From: Fomitopsis serialis | Lineage: Eukaryota; Basidiomycota; Agaricomycetes; Polyporales; Fomitopsidaceae | DNA: 64,000 bases | Assembly: GCF_022376445.1 (NCBI RefSeq) | Contig: NW_025955006.1 | Coordinates: 225,591-289,590, forward strand | Reading direction: 5' to 3' | Notes under the pieces: generated by a model | Told to the model about the DNA's origin: nothing | Databases searched by the model: none | The model's input: only the letters and a program-made list of their open reading frames with translations | Shown: one piece after another, positions 12,534 to 25,689 of the stretch | How the letters are laid out: each line of letters starts with the position of its first letter | How positions within the stretch are numbered: the stretch's first letter is position 1 | Program-made: the position numbers and the translations under genes

Positions 12534-15216
12534 ATGCCGCGCTTCCATTGCTGGGAGAGAATACGCCGTTTTCTCCATCGATATATGTCACACCACTCGG
12601 CGGGAAAGCAAGTATCACAGACGTATGTCAGTGCTACAGGCGGTGCTATATTTCAGCAAGAGGCGCACGAGTGAGCTCAATCTTCCGAACACCGTGCAGG
12701 ATAAATGAACTGACATGTCTAGAATGCAATCCACTCAACAGTCATACCACACGCCAAAAGATGAGGTCACGTAAGAATGAGCCGTTTCACATATCGTCCC
12801 CATTGATGCATGTTGATACAATGCTGCTGCAGCGGAAAGAAAGACCCACTGTCGGGGACTGCACACTCCCAGAAACCTTTGCAGTAAGGCGTCAAAATGC
12901 CCGTCCGTGATTTTGATGCTAATGCTACTGTCAGAATTGCTTCTGCTGGTATACTTGGCACCACGGAGGGATACCACCCCTTTCAGCAGACCCGCTATGA
13001 TCATCTCGTCGGTGGACGACCACCCAGTCGCCTTTTCGCCCTCGTTATCGCCATTGATCAATACCAGGACGTCCGAATCAACGACCTCCATGGCTGTACT
13101 CATGACGGTACTGACTTCGTCCGATTCCTAAGGGACACTTTGCGTGTTCCCCCAAGCCGGATTGTCCAACTCATCGACGCTGAAGCAACACGTGCCAATA
13201 TCCTCGACGCCTTCCGCGACCAGCTCATCAACAACCGTGACATCAAGCACGGAGATGCCATGGTGATCTTTTACGCAGGCCACGGTGACCGCAGGGCCGC
13301 GCCTCCGGCCTGGGCCGCCGAAGACAACATGGTGGAGACGATCTGTCCGCACGACGAGGGGATACCGGACGAGCAGGGGCAGACTATCATCGGAATCCCC
13401 GACAGGACGTTCGACGGCCTCATGCGGTGTCTGGCTCACGAAAAGGGAGACAACATCGTACGTTCTCCTGGGTTGCCATTACACAACTCGCACAACAACT
13501 GACTGACATGGCCACCGTGTATATAGCTGGCCATCTTCGATTGCTGTCACTCCGGTGGTGTGATGCGCGAGATGACTGGGACGACGCGCGCGCTCAGTCT
13601 CGAGCGCCACCGTGAACCGATCCCAGAAGACCTCGACCAGGAGATCTGGACGTGGCACTCTGAAGGCGCGAGTCGTGACGTGAAGATGGTCTTCCCTGCG
13701 GGATTTTCATACCCAGCCATGCGTTCACACGTTCTCCTGGCAGCCTGCCGTCAGGACGAGAAGGCACAGGAGACCCATATCAATGCTGAGGGGAACACGA
13801 GGGGGCTTTTTACGCTCCATCTGCTAAAATGCCTGCGCAGAGCATTTGAAGAGGAGGCGTCCCTTCCTCAACTCACATATGCGCGTCTCGTGGACCGTCT
13901 CCTGAGCCCCGAGGTCATGAAGCTATGCGGAACCTCATTGGACGGACAGCATCCGCTGTGCGAGGGAAAGAACAGGGATCGGCTGCTGTTCAGTACGTCC
14001 GAGCTTATGGGAGAGGAAAGTTCCTTCGCAATGCAGTACGAAAATGGGCGCTTGTACGTCTCTGCGGGGCGCATTCATGGCGTTGTCAAGGGCACGCGGT
14101 TCGCTGTACAGGCTTCTAAAGCCAGGTCGATGTGCACGCTCGATAACGTCGTACTCATTGCAGCTCACGTCGACGGTCTACAGTGCATCGTCCAGCCAAG
14201 CACAGCAGATCTTCCCTTGTGTGCATTCGACCACACAAGGGTGGTAGTGATCACTTGGAACTCTGCGCCGATGAAAGTCAGAACGTCCGTGCCTGTTTCA
14301 CAGCAAGGCCTGCTGAATTGCACGGAGGTAGAGCCGAAGGAGTATCATGACGTCTCCATCGAGATGGGCACCGACTGTTGGATCCTCAGTCGGTTCGATC
14401 CATTGACATTTCGATACGCAGTCCAGCAACAGATCTTCAAATTCACGGATATCTCGCTGCAGTCCGCAGAAATACTGGAGGCCGTTGCACGCTGGAATTT
14501 CTATTTGTACCACTTCAGCGATTCTGGGCCAGACGACGCAAATCTGCAACCAAGTGTACAACTGCACCGTCTTGAGGACAAGTCGGAGGCAGGGAGCTTG
14601 TGGCCGCTCCTTGCACAATCCGGTGATGATCTGTTCGGAGCTGCGAAGGGTGAACCAGTCTGGGGCTCCCCTTTGTCGGCGTACAAGGTACCGGGGTTGG
14701 TGAAAGAAGCGCTTCTTCATGACATGGCACCGTACTATGGCCTAACACTGTTTAACACCTCTGAGTACGATCTCTTCCCCTATTTGTTCTACTTTAACCC
14801 CTCTACTTGTGCCATACAGGTGAGAATACACTATAATCTGTGATATACAGGAGCGTAGGCTGACCGTATTCAACGAATTAGGCTTGGTACCTACCCCACG
14901 GCAGCCAAGTGAAAGCTCCGCTGCCTCAACGGAGTGGCAAGGGCGTACCTGGCAGGTTGTCTATCGGCTATGGCTCTGGGGCGCTGATAGCATCAAGTTC
15001 TGGCTTCCTGCGAACGTCGAGCGAGATACTGGCTTTCTCAAGTTATTTGTCTCGACGTCGTACGTCGACATGAGGAGTATTCAACAAGACGGCCTCGTAT
15101 CCTCGCAGGGTCGGGGAGTCAGCAAGGTAATCGTGGATGTGCCATTTACCGATAGCTGGGTTTCTTCGGTGTACGTGTTGACCTGCCTCGAGTCTCCACC
15201 GAGTCCTAGTATATAA
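12534..15216 (+). CDS. Caspase-like (C14, metacaspase-type) protein, paralogue 1; C-terminus frameshifted
   Basis: Model: join(12534..12611,12657..12670,12723..12770,12833..12883,12935..13457,13527..14819,14882..15216). After a small-exon leader, the p20-like domain begins at LFALVIAIDQY and carries the catalytic His in FYAGHGD (codon 13281) and Cys in DCCHSGG (13545-13547), so the dyad is intact. SHVLLAACRQDEKAQE and a p10-like part follow, then a long conserved region of unknown fold ending in DTGFLKLFVSTSYVDMRS. Metacaspase-type enzymes cleave after Arg/Lys, but the specificity of this group is unknown. In the last exon the frame shifts inside GGGG at 14978-14981: read as written, translation stops at 15073, whereas in the other three paralogues this region reads open to the domain's end. 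A missing G would restore parity. The leader exons are tentative (introns of 45-70 nt, phase-consistent). Confidence 0.85.
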
Positions 15217-17069
15217 TGTAGTAAATACTGCCAGTAGCCTTGCTTCACTGGTAATAGCATCGTTAAATAATTGTAACATTCTTTGACCATCACGGGGGCC
15301 GAGTCCAAGACGCTGGGCGTCGGCCGCCTGGCAGTCGACAAAGCCTCCTAGGCTCCAGGTCACCCGCTTGACTGTCCGAAGGAAACGAGACTTGAGTAAG
15401 GTAGTAGCCTCCTCAATTAGAATTTATTGCGCCAATTTATTTCTTGTCGCCACAGCTTGGCCGGCGACGGTCGTGATGTTCGATGAGATCCGGTTGATCG
15501 TGTTGCTCGGTGGCCGCGCGCGAGCTCACGCGAATCTGGTAACCCTACGATAGGAGTTGTGTCGGGCTCTGAACTTCGCCACTGCCTGTCACTGTCCCTC
15601 GTATAGCGGCTACTAGTACTTGTACTGATGCATCTTCTGAAAGAGAAATTGGGAATGGAGCACCCCATGTGCATGCAGGGTAGCATACCAGCTCGAGGTC
15701 ATCATCAGTGGCTGCTCTACCGACGCCCGTCTCGGACAGTTCCCGCCATATGCTTATGTAATAATGTAACTGGCCTGTAGACACCCCAAAGACATTTTCC
15801 GTCATAGCTCACTTCATTGACAACCTTAGCAGCAATTCTCATGCTTCATACATTGCAATCCGTTTTTATCACTGGATTCCGGGACATTACAGTGATTCGG
15901 GCCACTACACCCTCTGCAACGGGTATGCCCGCCACCTGCTTACATAACCCAGTATAGACACACCGTAATTCCCTGCGTACTCAGCAGCTCTTCTCTGGAA
16001 ATGTTCGTGGGCCTGATATTCTGTCAAATTCCTTCTTTTCCACTTATTTTCTTTCGCCCGACACTCGTCTGTACACTTGTGGCATCTCTCGGCCGCTCGG
16101 CGCCCATAGCGATAGCTTCGACGCAAACCCCTCCTCCACACTAGTTCTGAACTTACGTGGGGTGGCCGAGATCCTCGACCGATATAAGTAGTAAAATGTT
16201 ACACTGCCTTCGCGAAGTCTCATCTGCATCCGTCCGGTCACCGTTACTCCGTCTGTTAGACGAGTCGCTCATATCCGGGACGTCGACATCCTTCGTCTCC
16301 CATAGGCATTCCCTGAATGTCGAGGGGAGGAGGTCGTATCAGAGGCCATGGCCATGCTCGCGGTTTATCAGGATGCTTTGGGCGCTCACGCGCTTCAGCC
16401 ATCTCTGCTCTGGCTCAGCGGACGGGTCGCTTGCTGTCGCCACTGCGAAGTCGTTCTCCTGTAACGGGCGTTGGATGGGCACTTAGACGAAGTGCTTGCT
16501 TCTGTGGTAAGCACGATATGTTTGGCTGTACCTGATTGGGACACTATCAATATTTCAATCGTGCCGTTGCGCGCTTCACTCGATAGGCAGTGATATGTCG
16601 GTGAGCCGCAACGACACGGGGACTTGACATTCATGGCAACTCTGCAGGGCGGATAGCGCGTACTATTCACAGGGAGACCACCAAAGCTGGACATTAGATC
16701 GTCCAGAGACAGCCTCCGAGTTCCTGCACGTATCAAACCTTTCAGTGAACCAATCACCCTAGTTCCACTCGACCACCTGAGTGAGGGTGACCAATGGCAA
16801 TCTTGGTTTGTAAGCGCCTGCTAATTCATGTAAGAACTTCCAACCGATGTGCGTGCTTTGTCCACAGTTCTTGCGTTCTCCGATCTCACGACACACAGAT
16901 AGCAGCAATGCTGAATTGTGATCTGTGGCTGTCGACACGCAGCCCGGGACGCATCGCAAATAGCGAATACACATGATGTGTCAGAGTGCACGGCATCTAT
17001 ATCGATTCCTACATGCAGCCTGTGCGTGCACATACCCTGCGCCCCAAGCATATTCAACAAAGCAATATC
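15217..17069. other. Intergenic region between caspase-like genes 1 and 2
   Basis: The longest frame is 15545-15805 (-, 86 codons) with no recognisable domain, splice partner or TATA element. I see no supported gene here; it could contain remnants too decayed to identify. Confidence 0.4.
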
Positions 17070-17076
17070 TATAAAG
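17070..17076 (+). promoter_or_regulatory. TATA box of caspase-like gene 2
   Basis: TATAAAG, 57 nt upstream of the ATG at 17127. Confidence 0.6.
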
Positions 17077-17126
17077 GTCGCGTCCTTCATCATGTCACTG
17101 GCAAAGCTGCGAGAGGACCCTCTACA

Positions 17127-19760
17127 ATGCCTTGCACTCCACAAATTTCACGCCTGTATCGATGGTTGAACGACAACGTTCGTCGCCGTGACCATCCTGC
17201 GGAAGAGCAGCCCTCGATGTAGGAATCCGTTTGATTTCATGTTCGATGCTGACTGTTTCCTTGCTCCATAGGGTGGACACACTCAAGGAAGACCGCAAGA
17301 CTTCAAGCGAGAAGGGGACGCGAGGGTGAGCATCGACTCCGAGAGATACGCTGTGCAGAATCATTAGGCTGAGCTTTGGCTAGAATACACCTTTCTCCTG
17401 GGCCTGGTTCCGCATCAGGTGATGTTGATGAGTCGCAGTAAGGAACCCCCATGCTTGTACTCTGAGCTGCAACGTTTATGTCATATCAGGACATCCCATG
17501 TCGCCAACGACGTCATAGCAGCATCGCATACTGGCCAAGAGCCCCTCAACGATAGGCAGCTAGAAGCTCGCATCTTCGCCCTGGTTATTGCTATCGACAA
17601 CTATCGTAATTCAGAAATCAATAAACTTCAAGGTTGCGTTCCCGACGCTGAGGACCTCCACAAGTTCCTCGAGGATACGCTCAAAATTCCTTCCCATCGG
17701 ATTCGACGGCTCTACAACGAACGCGCTACACGTCGCGCGATCCTTGACACCTTCATATCCCATTTCATCGAAAACATCGACATCCAACCAGGAGACACGA
17801 TGATATTGTTCTACGCAGGTCACGGTGACCGCGAGACTGCGCCTGAAGGCTGGAAAGCTCCCAACAACATGGTCGAGACCATCTCTCCGTACGACGTTCA
17901 TACGAAGGATACCGACGGGAATGCCGTTCTAGGCATCCCAGACTGGACGATTGACTGCCTGATGCAGCGTCTGGCAAAGGCCAAAGGCGACAACATAGTG
18001 CGTCAGTTTTGCTGGCTACGTTTTGTGAAGTTCGAAGCTGACCCATGCGGGTAACGTAAAAATAGGTCGCAATATTCGATTGTTGTCACTCGGGCGGCGC
18101 ATTGCGAGAAATTACGGAGGACGCTGGTGTGCCACGCGCATTGCACTTTGAGGTTTCACGCACACCCATTCCATTGAACCTTGATGAAGCCATCCATGCG
18201 GGGGCCTATGAAGCCACGTCCGTCTCCGCGGAAGAGGCCACGTCTCATCGCTATGCGCACTCGTCAACGCGCTCGCATGTCCTTCTGGCGGCGTGTAGAG
18301 AGGAGGAAAAGGCCCGCGAGGATACCGTTTTGCCAGCCACCGCGAATACTGCCGTGGTCACAGGCAGCAGCGCGTCCACGCGCCGTGGGTTGTTTACGTA
18401 TCATTTGCTGAACTGCCTGCGCCGTGCATACGAGGCAAAGTCTCAACACCAGCTCACGTACGCGCGGCTCATGGATCGCTTGCTAAACCAGGACGCCATA
18501 CAAAAGTTGAAAGGGCAGCATCCGCTTTGCGAAGGGAAGAACAGGGACAGGATCTTGTTCAGGAAATCCGAGTTGGCTGGCGAGGCGAATTCATTCACGA
18601 TGCGATGCGATGCACAACCTAGCGGACCTAGGAGTATCTATGTCGATGCCGGTCGTATCCTCGGCATTACGGAGGGAACAGAGTTCACCATGCAAACTCC
18701 TGGGTCGGACGACTCTGCCAGCGTCACGGTGCTCACCGTACTGGCTGTCGAAGACCTATGGTGCACCGTCCAACCGACTCCGCCACTGGAAGAGGTACCA
18801 TGTCTGGACGATGCGAGAGCAGTGTTCTATACCTGGAGAAGGGAGCCGATGAAAGTCGTGACCTCCTTGCCCAAGCTCGAACATCTGGCAGGCGAACGAC
18901 GCCAGATCGACTATGCGGTGACCACTTCGACGGAGGAATGCGATGTCTCCCTTGAGAGGGGTACCGAAGGTTGGGTCTTGGAGAGGTTCGACCCGTTGAC
19001 GTCCCGGTACAGAAGGCGTCAGATTTTTGACTTCTCCTTTCTGTCGGGAGAAGTCCTGGCAGCCGCAGCGCGGTGGAACTTTCATTTGTATCGTTTCAGC
19101 GGGCCTGAAAGCCAGAGTCGGGTACTCCGGCCTATAACGCAGTTGCATCGTCTCAAGGACACACACACGCCAAACTCGCTGCGGCCGATTCTTTTACCAG
19201 AAGGCGATAACCTATTCAAGAGCTCGAACAAATTTGAAGCGGCCGTATCCTCTTACGAGATCCATGACGCGGTCGAAGAAGCGACCCTGCATGATTTGGC
19301 ACCGTACTATGGCCTGACATTGTACAATCACCACATCCAAGATCTTTACGCCTATGTTTTCTACTTCAACCCGTCGAATTACTCCATCCAGGTGAGGCAT
19401 TCTTGTTGGCCGTAGAGCGTGAAATCTGATTTTGATTAGTTGTGGTACGCACCAGAGGGAAACAACGTAGGACCTTCGCTGCCCAAACGCAGGACCGACG
19501 ACACGCCTGGTGAATTGACCATCGGCTACGGTGATGGGTCAAACAGCGCTATCAAATTTACAATACCTGACGGCGTCGAGACCGACACCGGATTCCTGAA
19601 GATCTTTGTCTCGCCGTTGTACGTCAACATGAGAAGCATCGTGCAGAATGGTATTGAAGCGCTGCGTGACGGGGGCCCGAGCCCGCTGCCGATCAAAAGC
19701 TCCTGGGATTCTTCTGTGTACGTCCTAACATGCAAGTCTCCTGATACAGCCAGTCAGTAG
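17127..19760 (+). CDS. Caspase-like (C14, metacaspase-type) protein, paralogue 2
   Basis: Exon 1 is 17127..17218 (starts MPCTPQISRLYRWLND, a short amphipathic leader), exon 2 is 17272..17325 (54 nt, phase 2). The main exons are about 17420..17997, 18066..19391 and 19440..19760. The p20-like domain (IFALVIAIDNYRNSEINKLQ) has His in LFYAGHGD (17821-17823) and Cys in IFDCCHSGG (18084-18086), both intact. SHVLLAACREEEKARE and GLFTYHLLNCLRRAYE resemble the p10 core, and QHPLCEGKNRDRILF is nearly identical to paralogues 1 and 3. The C-terminal region ends in the conserved block ELTIGYGDGSNSAIKF and DTGFLKIFVSPLYVNMRS without damage. The border between exon 2 and the main exon is uncertain: acceptors near 17418 and 17437 both fit in part. 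Most divergent from paralogue 4 by eye. Confidence 0.88.
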
Positions 19761-20065
19761 TGAGTCTGGAAGCATACTGTAGCTACCGGACTGACATACT
19801 TTGTACTGTGTACTCTGATGATACTGGCAACGTTACTTCATGAACAGCTTGGTTTTTACGACAGCGACATAGATAGGATACCATGATTGTTGTTTGTATC
19901 TTGCAGGTTAGTAATCGATCAACACACGGAATGCCTCAGTCACCTATTTGTGCTACTCTCGTTTGTTGGTCGTGGTTCAGCGAGATACAACGAGCATACT
20001 TCCAGCAAAAGACTGTTATACACCAGCTATACATAGGATTCAACCCAAGACATTTGGAAGCGACC

Positions 20066-21228
20066 TCACTTCCCAGCAGCCGCAGCCACACGTCCTGCCG
20101 CGGCATCGTGGTCGCGGTGCTTCAGCTCTTCCTTCGCTTCGCCCATCTCATCCTCTGTCGGGAAGCTCGCGAACCAGTCCTGGATCTTGTCGACTGGGGC
20201 GGCAAGTAGCCCCACGAGGGTCTCGAACGGTGGGCGGTTCGGCGCGCTCGGGTGTGATCTGTACACGTACCAACGATGTCAATCCACAGGTGTCGGGTGA
20301 GCAGGGGAGGGGAAAGAACGTACCGCGTCGGGACGAGCTTCTTCGTCTTCTTGAAGGACTGGGCGGCCTCGCGGCTCGCGTTGGTGCTGATGACGGCCTC
20401 GAGCATGGGCAGGTCCTTGATCTCTTCGTCGTCGTTGTGTGGGTGCAGGCTCGCCATAACGAGCTCAATCGTCTGGCTGTAGTCCTCCTGCTCCGGCTTG
20501 AGTGACTCAAGCTTGTACAGGAACTCCTTTATGTGCTATGCGACGCAGAGCCCCACTGAGCAAAAGCCATCACAGGTTTAATTGAGGACGCGGGCTCACC
20601 TGGTGCTCCTCACGATCGTGGTCCGCGAGCTGCTTGCCCTTCTCGCCGAGGTGCTTCTCCATGAGTGGGTAGACAACGATCTCCTCGCCGACGGCGTGCC
20701 GCGCGACCTCCCATGTGAGCTGGCGCGCCCAGCGGGCCTGCGCTGCGAGATCGCCGGCCTCGCGTGCGCGCTTGTATTCGTCGTGGTAGAGGTACATCTG
20801 AGCGCGGTCGAGGTGAGCGTCATTGCGTTCCCGTCAGTCTCGTTGACACCTGTTGTGGATGCGGTACGCAGACCCGCCGCGGGGGTGTGTGGAACGAGGA
20901 TTTGGCTGGCGAGATGGCCGACGGTTGGCGAAGTCACGCACTGGCTACAGCGCACCGTTGCCGCTCAGAGATGTGTTCTCCAACTTGACTCTGGCGTCAG
21001 TCTCGCTCACGGTGACCGTTGGCCCAAACCCCAGCTTCACACACTCAGTGCAGGCCGGCCTATCGTTTCTACAACAGCTGGAACACGCACCTCTTCGTGA
21101 TCCTCCTTGATAGCTTGGAACAGCGTCTTGGACGACATGGCTCTGATATTGAAAGCGAAGCGGTATGAGGTTCGTTTAGAGGGTGAAGCAGCGCGGATTG
21201 ACAGGATGGTGCGAGGTAGGGGATTCAT
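20066..21228 (-). CDS. Hemerythrin (HHE) cation-binding domain protein, possibly mitochondrial
   Basis: Model: complement(join(20066..20258,20324..20535,20600..20797,21091..21228)), 246 residues, all phases consistent. The HHE core is visible: FQAIKEDHEE, then MYLYHDEYKRA, RHAVGEEIVVYPLMEKHLG, and LADHDREEHQHIKEFL. The His and Glu residues at these positions in the family bind a di-iron centre. Fungal HHE proteins are linked to oxygen, nitric oxide or iron handling. The ATG at 21228 adds 30 residues rich in Arg, Ser and Leu with no acidic residue before MSSKTLF, which reads like a mitochondrial presequence; the inner ATG at 21138 would give a cytosolic form. The first intron (about 293 nt) is unusually long for this region. 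The gene sits between caspase-like genes 2 and 3 on the opposite strand. Confidence 0.88.
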
Positions 21229-22768
21229 GTTGGACGGCGGCGCGCACCTGCTTTTATGTGCTCGGCTGGCGTATGAGGACGTTTCTGACTGTCATGCTGG
21301 TCATAGACACTGGTCGACCTAGTGGAGAGGTAGCTTCATGACGCTGAAGCACCAATGATGTCACTTCCGAGCTCGAGATGACAACCAATCATAGTGCTGG
21401 TATTCGCTCATCGCCGTTCTTGGGCCTTGGAAGCTTGGCCAGCGGAGAGCTTTCTCGGTTCGCAAGCTGCAGCTGAACGATTTGTCCTGCAGATGAGACC
21501 GGAGGTGAATCTTGGGTGAATCAATGTCATTGTCAGAGTGAGAAGATACGCGTCAACCCTAAACTGCGCCGGAAGTCGCAGAATTCACGTGATACATGGG
21601 TTATGGCAAGTATTAACTTGAACCATTTTTACTCCTCCTCGGTTCGCCGCCTCCTCCGGAGCTGCACTACCAAAAGCGAGTCCAGATCCATGCCTCACGC
21701 TTACACCGTGAACCAGGTAGGTTTTCCTGTCTTATTGTAGTGAGCGAAGGGATAGCCGGTCTGTGTACATCCTAGCCTCGGAGAGTGTCCGAACCTGCAC
21801 CAGCCCGCACCACCGTTATGGCACTATAGATTCATGGTACAGTACTCCATCTTCCACATAAGCTATGCGATTGCACATTCTGGTAGTCGGTGCGTGCTTT
21901 ATTCTATGATCTGCTGTCTTTTCAGACTCTTATTAATTCTCAGAACGATAGTCACTTGTGAATGCGAGCGACATACAGTATGATGACTCTCCGTGACACG
22001 TTCAGTCAATCCCGGAAAGCTTACAGTCCAAGACCGTGATTGCGGGAGTACAGTATGCTTGCGAGGAAGATCAGTCTACGGGAACGCCATTCCGCGGCTA
22101 CATAGATGTTCCACTTTGTAAACCTCTGGCAATTGGCACACTATGGCCTGCATGCACGTTCCGCTGCTTCTCTCGTCTGCTGGCTCTTCTGAAACAAGAG
22201 ACGAAGGAGAGTCGCAGTCAGATACGAGCAGACTTGTACGTTATTCACGTTGTTCGTCTCGGTGCGTCCCCCTATACACGTCAACTCCAAGCATAATGGC
22301 ATATTTGATCCACTCAGAGACAGTGTTGGCGAGGCTTCTGTGTGGAACGAGCCGGGAACTGGGAAACATGCCTCAAGGCGTGATGTGGCATCGGATCCGC
22401 ATCAAGTACGCTCACAACTGCCCCAAACCTTCTCTGTCGAGCGTCAATGATCAACGTAGCTCAGGCATTTCCAGGAGAAAGCACAATGCTGCGCACAGGG
22501 ATGACCATGCGTGCATAGCCCACCGTTCTTTATTCAATGGCACGCCGTATCTCACAGTCTAGATGCTGCCTATCGTCCCGCGTTGCACAGTCGGTTGGCG
22601 CCAGAGTGTCGCCTTCGTGTTCTGTGGCCATCGGCACGCGGCACAGGACACATTCACACAGGGAAGCCTGACGGTGCGTCTCAATGCCTCCAGCTCAGGG
22701 CCTTAAGAAGCCTTGCGCGGAAGCATGCTTCCGTCGTGCAGCCCAAGTGTGCTCAGTGGAAGGTGCGC
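21229..22768. other. Intergenic region, no supported gene
   Basis: A possible first exon (MPHAYTVNQ followed by GTAGGT at about 21691-21720) leads nowhere that I can follow. Other frames are short and overlap on both strands. The segment contains the upstream regions of the hemerythrin gene (-) and caspase-like gene 3 (+). Confidence 0.35.
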
Positions 22769-22775
22769 TATATAT
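22769..22775 (+). promoter_or_regulatory. TATA box of caspase-like gene 3
   Basis: TATATAT, 40 nt upstream of the ATG at 22809. Confidence 0.55.
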
Positions 22776-22808
22776 CGGCCCAATCCTCCAACCTGTATGT
22801 TTCTCAAC

Positions 22809-25557
22809 ATGCCGCGCACCAAGTGTTTCGAGGCCATGAAACGGTTCTTCAAACGACAAGCTGGTCGCCGCACAGAGGCGGAAGGTCAACCTTTGTAGGG
22901 TGATGTTTGGCTGCACGGACCACACTAGCACTGATTTTCGCACAGGGAGGAACCTACGCGTGCCGATGTGAGTGGTCCCGTTGATCGCGGAGCGCAAATG
23001 TAAGTTTTGGGCATGGCAAGGCGCAGAAAAGAGAAGCTAATATTTGGCTAGGACACACGTCACTCCACACTCGAATCTCACACCGAGCAATGAATCGAAG
23101 ACAGAGTGAGAGCTTTCACTTGGTTTTTGAACTGATAGCTATTGACGCTGCGCTCATAGAGGGGAGAAAGTCTCAATACCGAGCCAGGGAAGCACCATAA
23201 ACGAAGGTGGCAAGTAAGTTGCACCCCTGTTACATAGACTGTTCGATTTGACACCTTTTAAGAGCGGCGTTTACGGGAGCTGTTGGCTCTGCGGAGGCTG
23301 CTGTCGCTCTCCAAGAAGCCAACAAGGATGTCGACGACGGTCTCAGCCGGGAGCGCAACAATCGCATCTTCGCCCTCGTTATCGCCATAGACGAATACAA
23401 GAGCGGCGAAATCATTAACCTCCACGGCTGTATCCACGACGGCGATGACTTCACAAAATTCCTCACGGAAACGTTACACGTCCCCGAGTCCCGGATTGTC
23501 CGGCTCATTAACGTGGAAGCAACGCGGGCGAGAATTCTCGACAAATTTGACAAAGACCTCATCAACAATCCTCTGATCCACCGCGGCGATCCGATTGTCA
23601 TTTTCTACGCAGGCCATGGTGACCGGAGGTCAGCACCCCTCACATGGGCCGCAGAGAATAACATGATCGAGACGATCTGTCCGCATGACGAGAGGATGCC
23701 GGATGAGAAAGGGGAGATCGTCAATGGGATCCCAGACCGGACGTTCGACGGCCTCATGCGGCACCTGGCCAACGAGAAAGGCGACAACATCGTACGTCTA
23801 TCCTCTCGCCCATCCACCGTTTCGCACGGCGGCAGACATAACTCTCGTTGACGTTGCATCGTGCATAGATTGCTGTCTTCGATTGCTGCCACTCCGGTGG
23901 CGTGATGCGCGGAATGACCGGGACGCCTCGCGGGCTGAGTCCGGAGCTTCAACGGGCACCAATCCCAGAAGATCTCGATCAGAATATCTGGACGTGGCGT
24001 CCCGACGGGACAGTCCGCGACGCGAATATGGCCGTACCCACGGGTTTCTCCTACCCAGCGATGCGCTCGCATGTTCTCCTTGCCGCCTGCCGTCAGGATG
24101 AGAAGGCGCAGGAGAATCGTGTCAGCGTGGATGGCAACACGCGGGGACTGTTCACGCTCCACTTGCTCAAGTTCCTGCGTAGGGCGTACGAGCAGGCGGA
24201 GCCCCTCCGCCAGCTTACGTATGCGCGCCTGCTGGACCACCTGCTGAGTCCCGGGGCCATCGAACTATGCGGACACCCCTTGGATGGGCAACACCCTCTG
24301 TGCGAGGGGAAGAACAGAGATCGGTTGCTCTTCAGCACGTCCGAATTATCGGGAGAGGAGAGTTCGTTCGCCGTGCGCTACGAGAACGAGAGACTATACG
24401 TCGCCGCAGGGCGCATTCATGGCGTCGTGAAGGGTACGCAATTCAACGTGCAAGCTCCGAAAGGAGTGGCCGGGATCTCGCCCGATGGCGTCGTGCTCAC
24501 TGCAGATGACGTCCGGGAATTGGAGTGCATCGTGCAGCCAAGTATGCCAAACCTACCCGCGGATGCGAGGGCAGTGGTAGTCGCCTGGAACTCCATGCCG
24601 ATGAAAGTTCGGACGTCTGTCTCTGTCTCACATCAGGGTCTGCTCAACTACACAATGGTGCAGCCGAAGGAGTATTACGACCTCTCACTCGAGACGGACG
24701 GCGACTGTTGGATCATCGATCAATTCGACCCGTTGACGTTCCGATACGCGGTACCGCACAAGGCCTTCAAGTCTGCGGACATCGCTGTTCAGCCGAACGA
24801 AATCCTCGAGATCGTGGCTCGCTGGAACTTCCACTTGTATCGCTTCAACCAGCCCGCCGACCAATACACTCCTGACAGCGTGGAACGCCTTCGGCCGAAG
24901 GTAGAGTTGCATCGTCTTGAGGCGAAACCCGAGGCGAGACAGTTGCGGCCTCTCTTACAGAAGATTGGTGAAGACTTGTTTGAACGCGCGAGCGCGGATG
25001 AAGTTTGGTGTTATCCGTTATCCACATACAAGGTACCGGGAACGGTGAAGGAAGCGCGTATCCACGACATCGCACCATACTATGGCCTGACACTGCTCAA
25101 CGACTCCGATCACGACCTCTTTCCTTACGTGTTCTACTTCGATCCCTCCAATTATGCTATACAGGTAAGTAGTCTTCACGACTTGATCTACATGTCATTC
25201 GTGGTTGACAGAGTATGTCAGCACTGGTATCTGCCACCTGGTAACAAAGTCAAAGCTCCACTGCCCCGACGAAACGGGGACGGCGAACCTGGTCGACTAA
25301 CAATCGGCTACGGTGCGGGAGGAACTGACAGTATCCGATTCTCACTCCCAGTCAATGTCAAGAAGGACACTGGCTTCCTCAAGATCTTCGTCTCAACTTC
25401 GTATGTCGACATGCGGAGCATCGAGCAGAATAGTCTGGTGAAGCGGAAAGACCGAGGGGCAGACAAGGTAGAGTTGCCGTTCAGTGACACATGGGTTTCG
25501 TCGGTGTATGTCTTGACTTGCTGCGAGCGTGAGCAACCAGCTCCTAGCGGACCTTAG
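22809..25557 (+). CDS. Caspase-like (C14, metacaspase-type) protein, paralogue 3
   Basis: Model: join(22809..22894,22946..22999,23052..23105,23160..23213,23263..23791,23869..25164,25222..25557). The leader is made of exon 1 (MPRTKCFEAMKRFFKRQ, basic amphipathic) plus three consecutive exons of exactly 54 nt, each starting and ending in phase 2. The p20-like domain (IFALVIAIDEYKSGEI) has His in FYAGHGD (23615-23617) and Cys in VFDCCHSGG (23887-23889). The p10-like part and the long C-terminal region are intact through HWYLPPGNKVKAPLP, LTIGYGAGG and DTGFLKIFVSTSYVDMRS. The last intron (25165-25221) is 57 nt without a stop, so retention would insert 19 residues in frame. This is the best complete example of the family here and is closest to paralogue 1. 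Confidence 0.92.
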
Positions 25558-25689
25558 TAGTGTCGTACCAGTGCCTTGGACTTGAGCTCAGGTGTAACCC
25601 AAATATGATATTGCTATCGCGCGGGTTGTTTTGTTAGACCGAGCGACGCGACTGATATTAGCGAACGTACATAATGGGCCCCGGGATCC

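Noticed and set aside
15545..15805. 86-codon minus-strand frame between caspase-like genes 1 and 2
   Set aside because: Reads somewhat protein-like but has no partner exons, promoter signal or recognisable family.
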